Virus record (IMG/VR): IMGVR_UViG_3300044953_000546
Span: 1-43,782 of that record
Length of the DNA stretch: 43,782 nt
DNA from: a virus
Strand: one strand, 5' to 3'
The notes under the pieces were generated by a model. It worked only from the letters and a program-made list of their open reading frames with translations. It did not search any database and was not told the DNA's origin. The first letter of the stretch is position 1. Every line of letters starts with the position of its first letter. Made by a program: the position numbers and the translations under genes. This document shows positions 41,145 to 43,782 of the stretch, one piece after another.

Positions 41145-41846
41145 ATGCCTGTAAAGTCTGTCACATCTCAAAGGACCTATGAGCAACTGTGGAAAAGTCG
41201 AGACACCGTTGGTACCACGCTCCTCGTTATGGTCTTGGACTCGTACGGCCAAGAAATCTTTGATATGGATCCCCAGGCCTTCCGCCAGGAAATCGAGGAA
41301 GGTTTTGGGGTATCCGATATCCCGGCCATCAATACAGACAAAGTTTGGGCTCTTTGGGCTGCCCTTACGACCGACCTTGTCCACACCGATGTATCAACAT
41401 TCATCAACACAGCAAACGTTTTAAGCGGCACGCCAATGAGCTACGATGTGTTTGATATTGCGGATGTCTATGAGTGCGCTTGGGCGATTACTGAGCTGAC
41501 GATGCTGGACAGCAGCACGCCTGAACGACTTAGCCCTGATGTGCGTAGGTATATTGGGGAGGTGTGCAAGGAGCAAGGCCTGTATAGGCCTCCGCCGGTA
41601 CTTGCAAAAGTTGCAGATATGGGCCCTGGGGACTTTGCGGCCAACGTGGAGTCTCATGCAGATACCCGGGAATCCATGCAAATGATGATTCAAAATCAAT
41701 TAGCGTTTCAAGAAGACGTAAAAGCATATGTTAATAGAAAAACTGCTAAAATGATGCTTGAGCTAAACAACACCCCACTGGTAAACAAGGACATCGGCAC
41801 CTGGAATAAGTTTGTACAAACTTTTGCCAACGCATTAAATAAATGA
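41145..41846 (+). CDS. Putative virion protein, 233 residues
   Basis: Unknown, largely helical soluble protein with no membrane segment. The C-terminal third (from about 165) has a coiled-coil-like pattern ending in FVQTFANALNK. The stop overlaps the next ATG by four bases (ATGA). A 6-bp tetraloop hairpin at 41576-41591 lies in its sequence. Role inferred only from operon context. Confidence 0.6.
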   Translation: MPVKSVTSQRTYEQLWKSRDTVGTTLLVMVLDSYGQEIFDMDPQAFRQEIEEGFGVSDIPAINTDKVWALWAALTTDLVHTDVSTFINTANVLSGTPMSYDVFDIADVYECAWAITELTMLDSSTPERLSPDVRRYIGEVCKEQGLYRPPPVLAKVADMGPGDFAANVESHADTRESMQMMIQNQLAFQEDVKAYVNRKTAKMMLELNNTPLVNKDIGTWNKFVQTFANALNK

Positions 41847-42943
41847 CTATTTCTAACAATAATTTTATTATACCGCTTTTGCGAAAAGTAGCCGCAGACA
41901 ACCAGGCATGCTGGGATGGGTACAAACAGGTTGGCAAGAAAACCAAGAACGGCAAGCAAGTGCCTAACTGCGTACCTGTAGACAAGCAGGCTACGATCAA
42001 GCAAGCTAAGAACAAGCCCACTAATCCTGAGCTGTGGTCTAGGGCTAAGGCTAAGGCAAAAGCTAAGTTTGATGTTTATCCTAGCGCCTATGCTAACGGA
42101 TGGGCATCAAAATGGTATAAGGAGCAAGGTGGCGGATGGGAGTCAGGCTCTGATGATAACTCCAAGAAGAGCGATCTCAGAGAGTGGTTTAAGGAGGACT
42201 GGGTAGATATCTCCAAGAAAGACAAATCTGGCAAGCATCCGCCTTGTGGCAGATCTGACGCCGACGACAAGACCGGTTATCCAAAGTGCAGACCCTCCAA
42301 GCGGGTGTCTGAGGACACGCCAGAAACAACTCGCTCGATGTCTAAGGAAGAAAAAAGAAAAGCCGTTGCCCAGAAGCGACGAGCCGAGGCTAAGCCAAGA
42401 AAAGGCAAGAAGCCTCACATGACCAGCCACAATAAAGAGTCTAGCTCTTTTGCCTCAAATAGCGTTGTAAATGCTCCTATTAGGTGCACCCCTGGTTTTG
42501 GATGCAAAAGATACCTTACTCCAATGGAGAGGGAGGAGATAGCCATAGCCAAGGCTCAAATGTTCCCTACGCTTTTCCCTATGAATGCAGACCCTATTTC
42601 TAGCCAACTCTCGAGTCCCGCTTGGGCAGGCATAGGAACAGGCCTTATAGGGGCTCTATTAGGCGCAGGCGTAGGAGGCGGTGTTGGGGCTGTCCTAGAG
42701 AAGAGTATGCCTATGGCGGCTCTGCTGGGCGGCGCAACAGGCGGTCTTGGCGGTCTGCTGTATGGCTTCTCCAGCAGAGCTAGAAAGAACAAAGAAATTG
42801 AAGCCCTTATAGGGGATCTTCCTGTAGGTGCCGACTTAGGAGACATTGAGGTATTAGGTGATCCTAAGGTCAAGGCGCAACTTGCTAGAGACTTCCAGCG
42901 CCAACTATGGCAATCTAATTTCCAAGCAAAAAAAGAAATATAG
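41843..42943 (+). CDS. DUF5872-type protein fused to a glycine zipper, 366 residues
   Basis: Three parts are visible. First, CWDGYKQVGKKTKNG... and the AYANGWASKWYKEQGGGW segment (about 24-105) match a module seen in large phages and giant viruses. Second, DLREWFKEDWVD...PPCGRSDADDKTGYPKCRPS and SMSKEEKRKAVAQKRRAE (about 112-190) match DUF5872. Third, residues about 260-310 are glycine-zipper membrane segments (GIGTGLIGALLGAGVGGGVG). Likely a virion-borne, membrane-acting protein, but the function of DUF5872 is unknown. It ends in TAG. Confidence 0.7.
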   Translation: MTISNNNFIIPLLRKVAADNQACWDGYKQVGKKTKNGKQVPNCVPVDKQATIKQAKNKPTNPELWSRAKAKAKAKFDVYPSAYANGWASKWYKEQGGGWESGSDDNSKKSDLREWFKEDWVDISKKDKSGKHPPCGRSDADDKTGYPKCRPSKRVSEDTPETTRSMSKEEKRKAVAQKRRAEAKPRKGKKPHMTSHNKESSSFASNSVVNAPIRCTPGFGCKRYLTPMEREEIAIAKAQMFPTLFPMNADPISSQLSSPAWAGIGTGLIGALLGAGVGGGVGAVLEKSMPMAALLGGATGGLGGLLYGFSSRARKNKEIEALIGDLPVGADLGDIEVLGDPKVKAQLARDFQRQLWQSNFQAKKEI

Positions 42944-42950
42944 ACTATTA

Positions 42951-43667
42951 CTAACGGGAATTATTTACACTACTCTCTGCTGTTTTATAAATCCAAGGTA
43001 ATAGTAGGTCTACTCGCACAGCGGAGTTTTCGTAAACATAATTGCGCCTGCATCCTAACGAGGAAACAATACCAACTATATTCCCCTGCGAATCAAGCAC
43101 TGCACCGCCGGAGTCGCCAAACCATACGGTCCCCTCGTAGCACAGCATTTTTAAATTAAATGGATCTTCGATTAGAGTACCGTAATACCAAAGAATGCCA
43201 AAATTACTACGCTTCCTTATTCCGCCACCGTATCCAACTACGGTAAGATTTTCTCCTCGTATTAAAGATGTGCTTCGTATAGTAACCGAGGGTTCCGCGC
43301 AGGGCTCATCAAGGACTAAAAGGGCAGCATCAACTAACATAATAGAAGACAGCGGATGTATATAAGTTTCTTTAATGCAGTATTTGACTCCCTTAGTTTC
43401 AAACCAATAGGCCTCCGTATTATCCACAACATGCGCAGCAGTAAGTACGTGGGTTGATGAAATTAGAGCCCCGCTCCCTATTATATCCCCGTCGTATTCA
43501 AGAATTTTACCAATCGCAGACGTTTCAGCGTCATCTATAATTTTAAATCCTTTAAGGTATAAAGGCGTTAGTTTTTGGGGAGGCGTAGGTAGGGTTTTCT
43601 CTCCAGCACAGGCTAAAGGCAGCAGTGTTGTAAGTATGAGCAGAAATTGAGTGACAACTCTTTTCAT
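42951..43667 (-). CDS. Secreted trypsin-like (S1) serine protease, 238 residues
   Basis: Predicted extracytoplasmic serine protease. N-terminal signal peptide MKRVVTQFLLILTTLLPLAC, with possible cleavage after ACA; LPLAC is a poor lipobox. The catalytic triad is clear: His in HVLTAAHVV, Asp in MLVDAALLVLDEP, Ser in FGDSGGAVLD. Fold strands GSGALIS and IVGIVSS match the S1 family. It ends at TAG seven bases from the stop of the convergent virion gene. A secreted protease is unusual for a phage and may act on host surface or periplasmic proteins. The ribosome binding site is weak. Confidence 0.8.
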   Translation of the reverse strand: MKRVVTQFLLILTTLLPLACAGEKTLPTPPQKLTPLYLKGFKIIDDAETSAIGKILEYDGDIIGSGALISSTHVLTAAHVVDNTEAYWFETKGVKYCIKETYIHPLSSIMLVDAALLVLDEPCAEPSVTIRSTSLIRGENLTVVGYGGGIRKRSNFGILWYYGTLIEDPFNLKMLCYEGTVWFGDSGGAVLDSQGNIVGIVSSLGCRRNYVYENSAVRVDLLLPWIYKTAESSVNNSR

Positions 43668-43782
43668 AGCAAGTACCTAGTTCCAACTTACTATTGGCAA
43701 ACATAACTCTACAATACATTAGTTGGATTCCAAAACACATTTACAAAATAATTTCTTATTTTTTATTATGTTTTGTTTTTGC

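Noticed and set aside
40761-41384. Minus-strand open frame of about 207 codons
   Set aside because: It is opposite the glycine-zipper gene and its Pro-rich product is the mirror of Gly codons.
4096-42953. Genome-wide recoding of TAG, suggested by the amber codon in thyX
   Set aside because: TAG ends the genes at 4096, 15020, 16394, 42943 and 42951, and long genes such as polymerase, reductase and terminase contain no in-frame TAG.
1-43782. CRISPR array, insertion sequence, integrase or attachment site
   Set aside because: No regularly spaced repeats, transposase or recombinase motifs were seen on either strand. The helix-turn-helix at 29184-29840 lacks a catalytic recombinase domain.
43668-43782. 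Promoter for the serine protease in the right-end 115 bases
   Set aside because: The stretch is AT-rich with a 6-bp CCAACT/AGTTGG inverted repeat, but no convincing -35/-10 pair could be placed.

Overview
The window reads as a stretch of a tailed double-stranded DNA bacteriophage (Caudoviricetes), probably one with a large genome. The evidence is a large terminase subunit, a tail fibre protein, a nearly complete phage replication and recombination set, and dense packing of genes that mostly overlap by a few bases. No tRNA, rRNA, CRISPR array, integrase or insertion sequence was seen. The DNA is moderately AT-rich. The host cannot be named from the sequence. A B12-dependent ribonucleotide reductase, a GroES-like protein and a ClpS-like adaptor imply a bacterium with cobalamin, GroEL and ClpA-type ATPases.

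Layout. Bases 1-32979 are read almost entirely from the minus strand. From right to left: small membrane proteins (32151-32979), an Mre11/Rad50-type pair (30601-31722 and 26996-29173) around a DNA-binding protein, an SF2 helicase (25411-26850), a DnaB-like helicase (23415-24884), a DnaG-like primase (22288-23418), a ClpS-like adaptor (22011-22295), a UDG-like/exonuclease/family A DNA polymerase (19119-21998), a 472-residue unknown protein, and a UvsX/RecA-like recombinase (16394-17638). Six small unknown genes follow, then a nucleotide-metabolism patch: a dATP/dGTP diphosphohydrolase, a broken thymidylate synthase ThyX, and a ThiF-like protein. Next come the tail fibre gene, a Zn-finger unknown, the class II ribonucleotide reductase (about 6732-9242), a GroES-like gene, a RuvC-like nuclease and several unknowns. 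The plus strand carries the terminase (32978-34903) and a five-gene block of probable virion proteins (37877-42943). Between them a minus-strand gene (35224-37896) encodes a degenerate primase-like protein. A secreted trypsin-like protease (42951-43667, minus) closes the window.

How the genes work together. Polymerase, primase, replicative helicase, recombinase, SF2 helicase, Mre11/Rad50-like nuclease and RuvC-like resolvase form a self-sufficient recombination-dependent replication machine of the T4 type. Ribonucleotide reductase and dATP/dGTP diphosphohydrolase shape the nucleotide pool. GroES-like, ClpS-like and S1-protease genes suggest the phage also manipulates protein folding and turnover.

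Most notable: a phage ClpS; a ThyX remnant with an in-frame amber codon; a 16-bp hairpin enclosing a start codon; several very stable hairpins inside minus-strand coding sequences, whose mismatches become G-U pairs on the mRNA strand in two cases; both divergent gene pairs with overlapping 5' ends; and a 320-bp structured gap behind the terminase gene.
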